Positions 16,794-25,515 of a DNA stretch of 64,000 nucleotides are shown here, one piece after another. The notes beneath the pieces are model-generated. The model did no database searches and had not been told where the DNA came from. It was given only the letters and a program-made list of their open reading frames with translations. The stretch comes from Wolinella sp052173415. Lineage in GTDB: Bacteria > Campylobacterota > Campylobacteria > Campylobacterales > Helicobacteraceae. Position 1 is the first letter of the stretch. Every line of letters begins with the position of its first letter. Made by a program: the position numbers and the translations under genes. Location of the stretch: contig JBQMYQ010000002.1 of assembly GCA_052173415.1 (NCBI GenBank), positions 1 through 64,000 on the forward strand, given 5' to 3'.

Positions 16794-17824
16794 AACTGCT
16801 CCAATACACTTAAAACTTCACTTTTAGCTATGTTGTCACGAAATTCCACCGCGCCGATTCCCCGCGGGAGAATGAACTTAATGCGACTATTTTCGCTCTT
16901 TTTATCGAGGAAAAAGAGCTCATAAAACCGCTCGCAATCGGTGATTTTGTAGCGCGTGGGAAGCTCATAGCGCGCAAGTAAGCTCTCAATGCGCTCCGCT
17001 TCGACCTCTTGTAGGATTCCTAGCCTGCACGCCAGGGCATTTGCCATAACGATTCCCATGCTGACCGCCTCACCGTGCAGATAGTGCCCATATCCGCTCT
17101 CATGCTCAATCACATGCGCAAAGGTGTGCCCGTAATTGAGCGCGGCGCGGATTCCCCGCTCCTTTTCATCTTCAATTACCACGCGTGCCTTAATCTTTAC
17201 ACACTCTTCGCACACATGCAGTAAAAACGCGCGATCCCGCAAGTCATTTGCCTCAAGCTCATTAAAAAGCTTCGAATCGAAGGTTACCGCCATCTTCACA
17301 ATCTCTGCGATTCCCGCGCCAAATTCACGCGATGGGAGCGTATCAAGGAAGGCAGGGTCGATGTGGACGCTACGAGGCTGATGAAAAAGCCCGATGAGAT
17401 TTTTGCCAAAGGCGTTATTAACGCCCGTCTTGCCTCCAACACTCGCATCAACCTGCGCTAGAAGCGTTGTAGGAATCTGAACAAAGCCGATTCCCCGCTG
17501 AAATATCCCCGCGGCAAACCCTACCATATCGCCTACAACGCCACCTCCAAGGGCGATCATCAAAGATTTGCGATCAAGCCGATGAGTAAAAGCCGCCTCC
17601 AAAATAAGCTCGATGTTCGCAAGATTCTTATACACCTCCCCATCGGGAATCGTGCATATATAAACCTCACTTGCACACAGCTTGGAGAGCAGATAAGAGA
17701 GGTAAAGCCCGCCTACTTTTGGGTTGGTTACGATGAGGACTTTTCCCTCATGACTCAGGGCTTTGAGCGCGCCAAAATAGATGGGATAGCTCTGCGCTCC
17801 AAGCTCAATCATCACCCTCTTCAT
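16784..17824 (-). CDS. aroB: 3-Dehydroquinate synthase
   Basis: Shikimate-pathway enzyme of 346 residues that cyclises DAHP to 3-dehydroquinate using NAD and zinc. The NAD site reads ALGGGVVGDMVGFAAGIFQRG, the substrate loop PTTLLAQVDASVGGKTGVN, and zinc ligands appear in EIVKMAV (Glu), LNYGHTFAHVIE (His) and GEAVSMGI. The start at 17824 follows a GGGAG site; the frame is open further upstream but has no comparable signal. A TACAAT -10 box lies on this strand at 17855-17860. Confidence 0.95.
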   Translation of the reverse strand: MKRVMIELGAQSYPIYFGALKALSHEGKVLIVTNPKVGGLYLSYLLSKLCASEVYICTIPDGEVYKNLANIELILEAAFTHRLDRKSLMIALGGGVVGDMVGFAAGIFQRGIGFVQIPTTLLAQVDASVGGKTGVNNAFGKNLIGLFHQPRSVHIDPAFLDTLPSREFGAGIAEIVKMAVTFDSKLFNELEANDLRDRAFLLHVCEECVKIKARVVIEDEKERGIRAALNYGHTFAHVIEHESGYGHYLHGEAVSMGIVMANALACRLGILQEVEAERIESLLARYELPTRYKITDCERFYELFFLDKKSENSRIKFILPRGIGAVEFRDNIAKSEVLSVLEQFCD

Positions 17825-17854
17825 CTTGCACTCCCTTGCTTTAGAATGACGCAT

Positions 17855-17860
17855 ATTGTA
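17855..17860 (-). promoter_or_regulatory. Probable -10 box of aroB
   Basis: TACAAT on the minus strand, 31 bases upstream of the aroB ATG, is the best -10 candidate in the spacer. No convincing -35 is seen, which is usual for sigma-80 promoters of this phylum. Confidence 0.45.
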
Positions 17861-17989
17861 GCCTTTTAGAACTTTATGGAAGCTAGCGCGGTGCATTTAT
17901 GCTTACTTTGGGATAAAACCTCTGCGCATGAGTAGCCCGATTCTTGTAGTTTGTTTCAGCTAGGCTTGAGGTTTATCTCGGATAATTTT

Positions 17990-18018
17990 AGCCCTTTTAT
18001 TTCTGAAACAAAAGGGCT
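17990..18018. terminator. Perfect 9-bp hairpin in the aroB-cpoB spacer
   Basis: AGCCCTTTT (17990-17998) pairs with AAAAGGGCT (18010-18018) across an 11-base loop. The spacer 17825-18103 otherwise holds the aroB promoter and a second, smaller hairpin at the end of the tol operon. The A/T-rich inner arms fit either a terminator or a small-RNA 3' end. Confidence 0.45.
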
Positions 18019-18084
18019 GCCAGAAGCTTAGCAACACTTAAGAGCATTCACTCCAAAAGCAAAGCCCAAACGGACTAAAGTATT

Positions 18085-18106
18085 AATAAAGCCCTTGTAA
18101 AGGCTA
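18085..18106 (-). terminator. Terminator-like hairpin at the end of the atp-tol series
   Basis: On the minus strand the cpoB stop is followed by AGCCTTT-ACA-AGGGCTTTATT: an imperfect stem with one mismatch, then a T-rich stretch. It closes the long minus-strand series. Confidence 0.5.
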
Positions 18107-19144
18107 TTTGAGTAACTTTTTCGCCTCTTTTGCTTCAGGCGAATTGGGATAATTTGCGATGAGCGTCTCTAAAAAACGCTTCGCATTACCCTTGTCTCCC
18201 GTGTGTGCAAGCGACTTGGAGCTGTGAAGTAGTAATTTGGGCATATAGGGGGCTTTGTCAAAAAGCGTGGCACTCTCTTTGTAGTAATAGATTGCGTCTT
18301 TGTAGCGCCTCTGCGAGAATGCGATCTCACCAAGGAGATAGTTGCTCGAAGCGGGTTTGTATTGATTTTTGACTGTCCATTCCAAACGCTCCTTAGCCTC
18401 TGCAAGCTTTCCTTTTTCAAAAAGATTGGCTGCCTCTTTGTAGATATTGTGGCTATTTTCTTTGGAAAATTTCGGCTTGCTCGGAGTTGCGGGCGCAGTG
18501 GGCGTATTTGGAGTAGAGGCTACTTTTTTAGCGGTATTCTTAGACGCACTCGCCTTTGAGGTGGGATTTTTGTCTCCCTTCTTACTGCAAAGCTCCTCTA
18601 TTTCGGAGCGAATTGCCTCAATATCACTCTTAGTCCGCCTATTTAGCTGCTCAATAAGCTCGCCTAAGGCGTGAATGCTCTCGCGCAAGGATTTGAAATT
18701 TTCATCATGAAGCGCAAAATTCGCGCTCACGCCTTTGTTGTTCTCTTCTAGGATTGCTTGAAGTTCTTTTTGAGTAAGGAATCCCCCGCCCTTTTCATTG
18801 CTTGAATTCTGGCTTGAATTCTGGCGGGTAGAGAGCGACTGAATTTTTCGATTCTGTCCTTCAATGACGCTCTTAAGCCCTTCTTGAGCCTCTTCCAAAC
18901 CCTTTAACGAGCGATCAAGCTCAAAGAGCTTCTCTTTTATCTCATCAATCGCTTGGGTTTTATTTTTTGCATTTATCGCACGAACTGACGAGGCATTAGG
19001 ATTAGAAGAGGAAGTGACATTTCCTACCTGCGCAGATTGCCCACCAAAAGCCGATGGCTCCCGTGCTTCAACTGCAAGGACAAACAGAATAACCGCGAGA
19101 ATCGACCACCTAGCCATTTGATTGACCAAAGTGCTCAAATTCAC
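18104..19144 (-). CDS. cpoB: Tol-Pal system protein CpoB (YbgF)
   Basis: Periplasmic protein of 346 residues coordinating the Tol-Pal machine with peptidoglycan synthesis. A signal peptide (MARWSILAVILFVLAVEA) is followed by two coiled-coil stretches (about 55-100 and 130-175; LFELDRSLKGLEEAQEGLK), a Ser/Thr/Pro/Ala linker rich in low-complexity sequence, and three C-terminal TPRs (YKEAANLFEKGKLAEAKERL onward). The GTG at 19144 has AGGAAT upstream; the ATG nine codons later is an alternative that begins exactly at the signal peptide. It is the last gene of the tol cluster. Confidence 0.88.
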   Translation of the reverse strand: MNLSTLVNQMARWSILAVILFVLAVEAREPSAFGGQSAQVGNVTSSSNPNASSVRAINAKNKTQAIDEIKEKLFELDRSLKGLEEAQEGLKSVIEGQNRKIQSLSTRQNSSQNSSNEKGGGFLTQKELQAILEENNKGVSANFALHDENFKSLRESIHALGELIEQLNRRTKSDIEAIRSEIEELCSKKGDKNPTSKASASKNTAKKVASTPNTPTAPATPSKPKFSKENSHNIYKEAANLFEKGKLAEAKERLEWTVKNQYKPASSNYLLGEIAFSQRRYKDAIYYYKESATLFDKAPYMPKLLLHSSKSLAHTGDKGNAKRFLETLIANYPNSPEAKEAKKLLK

Positions 19145-19170
19145 GCGATTCCTAGAAATGGCGGACTAGA

Positions 19171-19704
19171 TTAAGGAATGAGCTTAAAATCTACTCTTCG
19201 ATTCTTAGACCAGCATCCCTTGCTCTTCTCTTGGCAAGCAGGCTTGCTCTCCCCGTAGCTAATTAGCGTAGTTTTGCTCTCATCAATGCCCTTAGCAACC
19301 AGCGCATCTCTCACAGCAATCGCTCGCTTAAGTCCTAGCGCATAGTTATACTCATCTGTGCCCCACTCATCAGTGTTTCCCTCGATTCTCACAGTGAAAG
19401 GTGCTACATCGCTTGCGCTCAAGATTCGTGCATTTGCATCAACGTTGTTTCGCATATCAGGGCGAACATCAAACTTGTCGAAGTCAAAATAGACGCTCTT
19501 GAGCTGAGTCTCAAGCTGTTTAAGCAAAGACGCACGCGCATCTACATCAGAGAAATTATCTTTCCCCGCATTTGCTGCAGAAGCATCAGCTGTTACAGGC
19601 TCTTTCACATCTTCATTTTTTGAAGAAGATACAGAACTCTTCTGACCGCACCCACTCATTAGCATTACTAACGCCAAAGAAACAATTGCTAAAAACTTTT
19701 TCAT
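19171..19704 (-). CDS. pal: Peptidoglycan-associated lipoprotein
   Basis: Outer-membrane lipoprotein of 177 residues. The lipobox LMSGC follows a short hydrophobic signal, and the C-terminal OmpA-like domain carries the peptidoglycan-binding pattern (VRIEGNTDEWGTDEYNYALG, then KRAIAVRDAL and SYGESKPA). In Helicobacter/Campylobacter the homologue is the Omp18 antigen. The start at 19704 is preferred because of AAGGGAG upstream; an earlier in-frame start lacks this. Pal anchors the envelope through TolB, encoded next to it. Confidence 0.95.
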   Translation of the reverse strand: MKKFLAIVSLALVMLMSGCGQKSSVSSSKNEDVKEPVTADASAANAGKDNFSDVDARASLLKQLETQLKSVYFDFDKFDVRPDMRNNVDANARILSASDVAPFTVRIEGNTDEWGTDEYNYALGLKRAIAVRDALVAKGIDESKTTLISYGESKPACQEKSKGCWSKNRRVDFKLIP

Positions 19705-19768
19705 CAAAACTCCCTTATTTAAAAATGGTCTCACTATGTTAGCTAAAAAATCTTAAAATACGGACATC

Positions 19769-21034
19769 TTACCAATCCATGGATTGGATTCGCCCATTTG
19801 CCAGCGGAGAAAGGTAGCTTTTATTGTAATTCAGACGAATTATCCCCAGCGCGCTTTGAGTGCCACTATGCTTGAGATACATGATCGTCTCGCCATCTTT
19901 GGAGAATCGTGGCATCTGATTGATCCCATTAGCGGTCAAACGGCGAATATAATCACTTTTAGTCGAGACAAGGTAGAGGTTGAACGTATTGTTTTCAAAT
20001 TCATGACTACTCTCGCGACTCGAATAGACGATGTATTGCCCAAAAGCCGAAGCGGCATTGTTGTTGCGTCCGTGGAATACCATCTGTTCCACCGCTTCGC
20101 TCCCATCAAGAGGGACAGCAAAGACATTGGGATACCCAAGGCGATCAGAGATAAATATGACACGCTGTTCATCTTCAACAAAATGCGCACTAACATCGAT
20201 TCCTCGATAACGTGTGAGCTGTTTGGTCGCTTGTGTCTCCAAATCAAAGAGGAATATATCCGCCTGCCCCTGCGGAGCCATGGTCAAAAGGAGCTTCTTG
20301 CCATCATTGCTAATGTCTGAAACGACGAGCATGCCGCTACTCTTAAGCACTTCTCTACTCTCGCCCGTGTAGAGATTGTGATAAAAGAGGGTCGGCTTAT
20401 CGAGATATTTTGTGTAATAGATGGAATCTTGCTGTGCATTCGCCCATTTGGGGAAAATATTGAGCCGCCCGTCCTGAACAATGGGGCTTTGAAACGTCAG
20501 CGTGTAATCCGCGACCATGATTTGGCTCACGGAAGGAGCGGTATATTTCGCAAGCACCACGAAGCGATCCATCCATTCAATCGAGGGGGCTTTGATGTAG
20601 CTATTGATGTCAATGGCAATCTTGTGCGCGGCAAAAGGATAGCGTTCCTCACGAGTCGCACGGTAGGATTTATTCAACACGAGCTCCCCGCTGTTGATAT
20701 CATAGAGGCGCAATTCAGAGACGATTCCCGCGCGCTCATGCACCGTTTTCACGCGCGCGACCAAATCGATCTTCCTCTCTCGGTAAGAATCAAACTCCAT
20801 TGCCATTTCAAAAGGCATGCTTCCTCCCTCTTGAACGTTGAAATGGGCACTCATCTTGAGGTCGCCTATAACCATTTTATAGACACGTCCGCTCAAAAGA
20901 CGCTCCGATTCCCGCGAAGAAGCGTATTCAACGACAATCAAAGGCGTATGTGCAAAATGCTTCACCACCTCAAGCGTCGCATCGACTGCAAAAAGCGAGC
21001 TGATCCCCAAAAATAGCAAAATTAAAATCCTCAT
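19769..21034 (-). CDS. tolB: Tol-Pal system periplasmic protein TolB
   Basis: Periplasmic beta-propeller protein of 421 residues. It has a signal peptide (MRILILLFLGISSLFAVDA), an N-terminal domain, and propeller blades with the typical DxxDG/S..PxxS patterns (VSDISNDGKKLLLTM, AHFVEDEQRVIFISDRLG, RFSKDGETIMYLKHSG). TolB binds Pal and TolA. Three bases separate it from tolA. Confidence 0.93.
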   Translation of the reverse strand: MRILILLFLGISSLFAVDATLEVVKHFAHTPLIVVEYASSRESERLLSGRVYKMVIGDLKMSAHFNVQEGGSMPFEMAMEFDSYRERKIDLVARVKTVHERAGIVSELRLYDINSGELVLNKSYRATREERYPFAAHKIAIDINSYIKAPSIEWMDRFVVLAKYTAPSVSQIMVADYTLTFQSPIVQDGRLNIFPKWANAQQDSIYYTKYLDKPTLFYHNLYTGESREVLKSSGMLVVSDISNDGKKLLLTMAPQGQADIFLFDLETQATKQLTRYRGIDVSAHFVEDEQRVIFISDRLGYPNVFAVPLDGSEAVEQMVFHGRNNNAASAFGQYIVYSSRESSHEFENNTFNLYLVSTKSDYIRRLTANGINQMPRFSKDGETIMYLKHSGTQSALGIIRLNYNKSYLSPLANGRIQSMDW

Positions 21035-21037
21035 TGC

Positions 21038-21781
21038 CTATCCCTCTGTCTTAAATGTAACTTCAATATCACTCTTTTCTCCGTGCAAAAACGGAGGAAA
21101 TTGCACCTCTTTTAGCTGCTCCAAAAACTCCAAAAGTGCAGTATCAAAGGCGCTGTTCCCGGACTTTTTTGAGATTTTGAAGCTAAATTCTCCCTTTGAA
21201 GTAATCGTGATGATCGCTTTGGATTCTTCATTGGGTGCAAAACCCACAGGATTCCAGCGGGAGTGCAATATCTCACTAATCTTAGCGTAAAATTCATCGT
21301 ATTTGCCCGTAGGAGGGCTAAAAGTCAAGCTGCTTTTGATATGAGTATCCGCTAGGATTTTCTTAAGATTCTCCTGGAGTGCATCGGGTTGCTTCTCTTG
21401 TTTAGCTTGCTTACCTTGCCGTTTTTTAGCAGACTCATCATGAATATCTGAGGGCTTCATCTTCTCTTTTATAGGTATGCTCGCCTCTACTTGTTTGAAA
21501 AGCTGATTTAGCCCGATTCCCACCTGTGGCGTGCGTGAGGCACTTTCTTTGGCGGGAGGGAGCTTTTTTTCCGCTTCTTCTTCTTTTTTTTCAACGCTGA
21601 AGCTTTGTGGAGCAAGCTCAACAAGTGAAACTCTATATTCAGAGCGCGTCTTTTGTGGAGCACCATAGCGTGTGGGCTTACTCTTGTTCGAGCCTGTATA
21701 AAAAAGCAAAAACAACAAGAGTAGCCCATAGCTGCAAAACGCAATCACTGCGCTTGAGAAATGAAGAACTACATTACCCAT
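21038..21781 (-). CDS. tolA: TolA/TonB-like energy-transducing protein
   Basis: Inner-membrane-anchored protein of 247 residues. One N-terminal membrane helix (VIAFCSYGLLLLFLLFY) is followed by a charged, Glu/Lys-rich spacer (VEKKEEEAEKKLPPAKES) and a C-terminal TonB/TolA domain (residues about 160-247: YAKISEILHSRWNP, SKKSGNSAFDTALLEF, VQFPPFL). It transmits the proton-motive force from TolQR to the outer membrane. It overlaps the tolR stop by eight bases. The C-terminal domain could equally be called TonB; position beside tolB-pal decides for TolA. Confidence 0.85.
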   Translation of the reverse strand: MGNVVLHFSSAVIAFCSYGLLLLFLLFYTGSNKSKPTRYGAPQKTRSEYRVSLVELAPQSFSVEKKEEEAEKKLPPAKESASRTPQVGIGLNQLFKQVEASIPIKEKMKPSDIHDESAKKRQGKQAKQEKQPDALQENLKKILADTHIKSSLTFSPPTGKYDEFYAKISEILHSRWNPVGFAPNEESKAIITITSKGEFSFKISKKSGNSAFDTALLEFLEQLKEVQFPPFLHGEKSDIEVTFKTEG

Positions 21782-22178
21782 CAGTCACCAGTGATATTCG
21801 CTGAAATCCCGATTTTTTAACACTTTTTAGGATAAATATCACATCACCATAGCGTAGATTCTCATCTGCCAAAATATGAACTTGTGTCTTTCTATCATAA
21901 TCGCGCGCAAAATGAAGAAAATTATCGGGGAATCCTGCATCAAATGCGTATTGCTGATCTTTGATGTAAATCCGCCGCTTGGAATCGATGCGAATCTCTA
22001 TCTTTGCATCTTCAATCACTTTGGAACTTTTTGAACCCTTAGGAAGTGAAATATCCTCTTTATAGAGAACCACGGGTGCAGTCACCATCAGAACCGCCAA
22101 AAGCACGAGCATAATATCCACAAGTGGCGTGATATTGAGGTCTGGAGCTTCGTCCCAGTTGAAGTCGCTCCTCATCAT
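21774..22178 (-). CDS. tolR: TolR/ExbD biopolymer transport protein
   Basis: 134 residues with a single N-terminal membrane helix (LVDIMLVLLAVLMVTAPVVL) containing the conserved proton-path Asp in NITPLVDIMLVLL, then a periplasmic ExbD/TolR domain ending in VKKSGFQRISLVTDG. It forms the motor stator with TolQ. The ATG directly follows the tolQ stop. Confidence 0.92.
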   Translation of the reverse strand: MMRSDFNWDEAPDLNITPLVDIMLVLLAVLMVTAPVVLYKEDISLPKGSKSSKVIEDAKIEIRIDSKRRIYIKDQQYAFDAGFPDNFLHFARDYDRKTQVHILADENLRYGDVIFILKSVKKSGFQRISLVTDG

Positions 22179-22772
22179 CTATCCCCCTCGCTCCTCTTCA
22201 GTGGGCGAGATGAGAAGCTCGATTTGCATCTGCAAATATGAAGAGAGAGTGAAAGCTTTGCGCTTTAAAAAGAGATGGAAGGAGTAGGCAGGAATCGCCG
22301 TCAGGATTCCCGCAGCGGTCGCTATAAGAGCCTTAGAGATAATCGGAGCGATCACATCTAATGACGCACGCGAACCTCCTTTTCCAAGCTCAGAAAACGC
22401 CTCGAGTATCTCCATGACCGTGCCAAAAAGCCCGATAAAGGGTGCAGTAGAAGCAATCACTGCTAGCATCGTAAGCCCGAAAGTAGCCTCTTGAAGTGCC
22501 TTTTGGTGGCACACTTCAAGAATTTCTCGGCTGATACGATTCCGCCTTTTAACACAACCACTGAGCAATGAAATGCGAGGCAAATCCGATTGCCCCAAGA
22601 GAAGGCTCTCTAGCGAAGTTTGCTCTCTGTCGATATAGCCACCGATGGTAAAATAGCGATAGATAAAAATCCAAATCGTGAGAATAAAGTAAAAAGAGAG
22701 CCAAGCGAGCACAAAAATGCCCACTGGCCCGATATCTCGAATAGACTCGAAAAGGGAACCAAAAAGCGACAT
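22179..22772 (-). CDS. tolQ: TolQ/ExbB proton channel protein
   Basis: 197 residues with three membrane helices: GIFVLAWLSFYFILTIWIFIY, TFGLTMLAVIASTAPFIGLFGTV and ISKALIATAAGILTAIPAYSF. The last two carry the conserved Thr/Gly/Pro residues of the MotA/TolQ/ExbB pore (STAPFIGLFGTV, ATAAGILTAIPA). Only two bases separate it from atpC, so the Tol genes are probably read through from the ATP synthase operon, as in H. pylori. Confidence 0.92.
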   Translation of the reverse strand: MSLFGSLFESIRDIGPVGIFVLAWLSFYFILTIWIFIYRYFTIGGYIDREQTSLESLLLGQSDLPRISLLSGCVKRRNRISREILEVCHQKALQEATFGLTMLAVIASTAPFIGLFGTVMEILEAFSELGKGGSRASLDVIAPIISKALIATAAGILTAIPAYSFHLFLKRKAFTLSSYLQMQIELLISPTEEERGG

Positions 22773-22774
22773 TA

Positions 22775-23167
22775 TTAAAGGGAATTTTTCGCCACAGACT
22801 CGATGCGCGAGACTACAGAAGAGATCGCGACATTGTTATCTGTAGCCTGCGTAAGAAGCACCCTAGCACTATCAATCGCCGTAGCCACCTCACTCTCGCT
22901 ATCACCACCAATAGCCACCGCCCCATCGGCTAACACATCGACACTCGTCGCATCGACCTTGACCTGCCCCCAGTTGAGCGCGACAATCTCTCTTTTTCCA
23001 TCGCTCTTCTCAAACTCAATCACACCCACAGAGAGGAGTGTAAGGAGATCGGCATGCCCCGGTAGCACCCCAAACTCGCCCTCACTCCCCGGCAAGGTAA
23101 TGCTCTTGACATCACCAGAGAAAATCCTCCCCTGGGGGGTAACAATATTTAACTTCATTAGCTCCAT
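22775..23167 (-). CDS. atpC: ATP synthase F1 subunit epsilon
   Basis: 130 residues, beta-sandwich domain (LNIVTPQGRIFSGDVKSI, GSEGEFGVLPGHADLLTLL) with a short C-terminal helical pair. It couples rotation of the central stalk and can inhibit hydrolysis. The ATG at 23167 is spaced correctly from AGGAG; an internal ATG three codons later is less well placed. Confidence 0.95.
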   Translation of the reverse strand: MELMKLNIVTPQGRIFSGDVKSITLPGSEGEFGVLPGHADLLTLLSVGVIEFEKSDGKREIVALNWGQVKVDATSVDVLADGAVAIGGDSESEVATAIDSARVLLTQATDNNVAISSVVSRIESVAKNSL

Positions 23168-23186
23168 TCAATGCTCCTGACCTAAA

Positions 23187-24590
23187 CTAGGCACTTGCTT
23201 TCATTCGCTCAGCTTTCTCCAAAACCTCTTCGATTCCGCCCACCATATAGAACGCATTTTCAGGGATATGGTCATACTTACCCTCTAAGATTCCCCTAAA
23301 GCCCTCAAGCGTATCTTGAAGTGTTACATATTTACCCGGGCTACCTGTAAAGACCTCAGCGACAAAGAATGGCTGAGAGAGGAATTTCTCGATTCTTCGC
23401 GCACGTTCGACCACGCGCTTATCCTCTTCTGAGAGCTCGTCCATACCGAGAATCGCGATAATGTCTTGCAAATCTTTGTATTTTTGAAGCACCTGCTGCA
23501 CCCCTGTGGCGATCTTGTAATGCTCTTCTCCGACCACTTGTGGATCAAGAATCCTTGAAGTTGAGTCAAGTGGATCCACCGCAGGATAGATTCCCTTCTC
23601 AGCGATTTTTCTATTCAAAACCGTAGTCGCATCAAGGTGCGCAAAAACCGAAGCTGGAGCTGGATCCGTCAAGTCATCGGCAGGGACATAAACCGCCTGC
23701 ACCGACGTAATCGAGCCCTTTTTAGTTGATGTAATTCGCTCTTGAAGCTTACCCATTTCACTTGCGAGGGTTGGCTGATAACCAACCGCTGAGGGAATCC
23801 GCCCTAAAAGCGCAGACATTTCTGCCCCCGATTGAGCGTATCGAAAGATGTTATCAATAAACATCAACACATCAAGCCCCTTCTCGTCTCGGAAATACTC
23901 AGCCATGGTAAGCCCCGTGAAAGCAATCCTATTTCTCGCACCGGGAGGCTCATTCATCTGTCCGTAGCAGAGGGCGACTTTATCTAAAACGCCCGATTCC
24001 TTCATCTCGTGATAGAGGTCATTTCCCTCACGCGTTCGCTCGCCCACACCCGCAAAAACGGAATATCCACTGTGCTTAAATGCCACGTTGTGAATTAGCT
24101 CCATGATGACGACGGTTTTACCCACTCCCGCACCGCCAAATAGCCCGACTTTCCCACCTTTTGAATAGGGGGCGAGCAGATCCACAACCTTGATTCCTGT
24201 CTCAAACATCTCAGTCTTTGTGCTCTGATTCTCAAATGTAGGTGCGCTGCGGTGGATCGACCATTTGATAGGATCGCGAAGCTCCTCGCCCCCATCAATC
24301 ACATCGCCGATGACGTTAAAGATTCTCCCAAGAACCTGCTCGCCTACGGGTACTTCAATTGATTTACCACGCGCGGTAACCTTGATTCCCCTAGTCAATC
24401 CCTCAGTCATATCCATAGCAATCGTTCGAACACGATTATCACCAATATGCGCTGCAACTTCCAAAACAAGCCTTTTTGGCTGCCCTTCGATATTGTAATT
24501 TACATCAATCGCCTCATTAATCGCCGGCAGATATGAAACAAAATCAACATCAACGACAGGCCCCATAACTTGGGCTATTTTCCCTTCCAT
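23187..24590 (-). CDS. atpD: ATP synthase F1 subunit beta
   Basis: Catalytic subunit, 467 residues. Walker A is GGAGVGKT, Walker B VLMFIDNIFRYAQSG with the catalytic Glu in VGERTREGND, and the DELSEED region is present as MDELSEEDK. Members of this family are strongly conserved and the identification is secure. It lies in the order atpA-atpG-atpD-atpC. Confidence 0.98.
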   Translation of the reverse strand: MEGKIAQVMGPVVDVDFVSYLPAINEAIDVNYNIEGQPKRLVLEVAAHIGDNRVRTIAMDMTEGLTRGIKVTARGKSIEVPVGEQVLGRIFNVIGDVIDGGEELRDPIKWSIHRSAPTFENQSTKTEMFETGIKVVDLLAPYSKGGKVGLFGGAGVGKTVVIMELIHNVAFKHSGYSVFAGVGERTREGNDLYHEMKESGVLDKVALCYGQMNEPPGARNRIAFTGLTMAEYFRDEKGLDVLMFIDNIFRYAQSGAEMSALLGRIPSAVGYQPTLASEMGKLQERITSTKKGSITSVQAVYVPADDLTDPAPASVFAHLDATTVLNRKIAEKGIYPAVDPLDSTSRILDPQVVGEEHYKIATGVQQVLQKYKDLQDIIAILGMDELSEEDKRVVERARRIEKFLSQPFFVAEVFTGSPGKYVTLQDTLEGFRGILEGKYDHIPENAFYMVGGIEEVLEKAERMKASA

Positions 24591-24603
24591 CTATCTACTC
24601 CTT

Positions 24604-25500
24604 TTATTTCATTGACTCAACGCCAGTGTTAATCTCCACCAGCTCCGTTGTGATTGCCTCTTGTCGAGCCTTATTGTATGCAACTGTCAAGCTCTTAACT
24701 AACTCGCCTGCATTATTGCTCGCTGCGTCCATTGCCTGCATTCTTGCACTATGCTCCGCTGCAAGGGAATCAATTAGCGCATAATACATATTAAACTCGA
24801 CATACTTTTTTGCAAGCTGCTCAAGAATCTCTCGCTCTTGGTCACTTGGCTCAACTTCTACCAAGCAAGGAATCTCCTGCATCTTATACGCACCCGTATC
24901 CACAGGCAAAATACTCCGAACCTTAAGCTCTTGGGAGATCATATTTTTAAAGCCATTATGCACAAGCACCACTCGATCGGTTACGCCGTTGAGAAAATCC
25001 GCAATCGCCTTATTAATAAACTCTGCAGCTCTCTCATAATCGGGCGTGGCACTCAGATCATTGACTTTATCCAAAAGCTCCACTTCGTTGAAGCTAAAAA
25101 AGCCAATCCCTTTCTTCCCGACTGCGCGGAGGCGAACTTTAATGTTCCGATTCTTATATTCTGCCATCAAGCGCGTAACTTCTTTAATCGTCGCTGCATT
25201 AAATCCACCGCAAAGCCCCTTGTCCGCAGTTACAAAGATAATATCCACCATTTTGATTTCACTATCTTCTCGTGGGAGAAAATAGGGGCTCTCCAGTCCG
25301 CTAAAGCCACTCTTTTTAATTTTTGCTTTAATCTCCTGAAAGACCTCTGTAATCCTCTCTGCATAGACTTTGGAGCGCTTTGCCATCTCCTCAGCCTTTT
25401 TCAGCTTTGATGTAGAGACGAGCTTCATCGCTTTGGTTGTCTTTTGCGTATTTTTAACGCTGGTGATTTTCTTCCGTATCTCTTTTAAGTTGCTTCCCAT
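24604..25500 (-). CDS. atpG: ATP synthase F1 subunit gamma
   Basis: Central rotor shaft, 298 residues. The N-terminal helix (MGSNLKEIRKKITSVKNTQK, then TKAMKLVSTSKLKKAEEMAK) and the C-terminal helix (RMQAMDAASNNAGELVKSLT) form the coiled coil, separated by the Rossmann-like domain (VTADKGLCGGFNAATIKE). Confidence 0.97.
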   Translation of the reverse strand: MGSNLKEIRKKITSVKNTQKTTKAMKLVSTSKLKKAEEMAKRSKVYAERITEVFQEIKAKIKKSGFSGLESPYFLPREDSEIKMVDIIFVTADKGLCGGFNAATIKEVTRLMAEYKNRNIKVRLRAVGKKGIGFFSFNEVELLDKVNDLSATPDYERAAEFINKAIADFLNGVTDRVVLVHNGFKNMISQELKVRSILPVDTGAYKMQEIPCLVEVEPSDQEREILEQLAKKYVEFNMYYALIDSLAAEHSARMQAMDAASNNAGELVKSLTVAYNKARQEAITTELVEINTGVESMK

Positions 25501-25515
25501 GTTCGATTCCCTAAG

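Noticed and set aside
20378..21016. 212-codon plus-strand frame opposite tolB
   Set aside because: Antisense shadow; composition is His/Arg-rich as expected from reverse reading, and tolB itself is certain.
24838..25410. 190-codon plus-strand frame opposite atpG
   Set aside because: Antisense shadow of a highly conserved gene, without start signals or protein-like composition.
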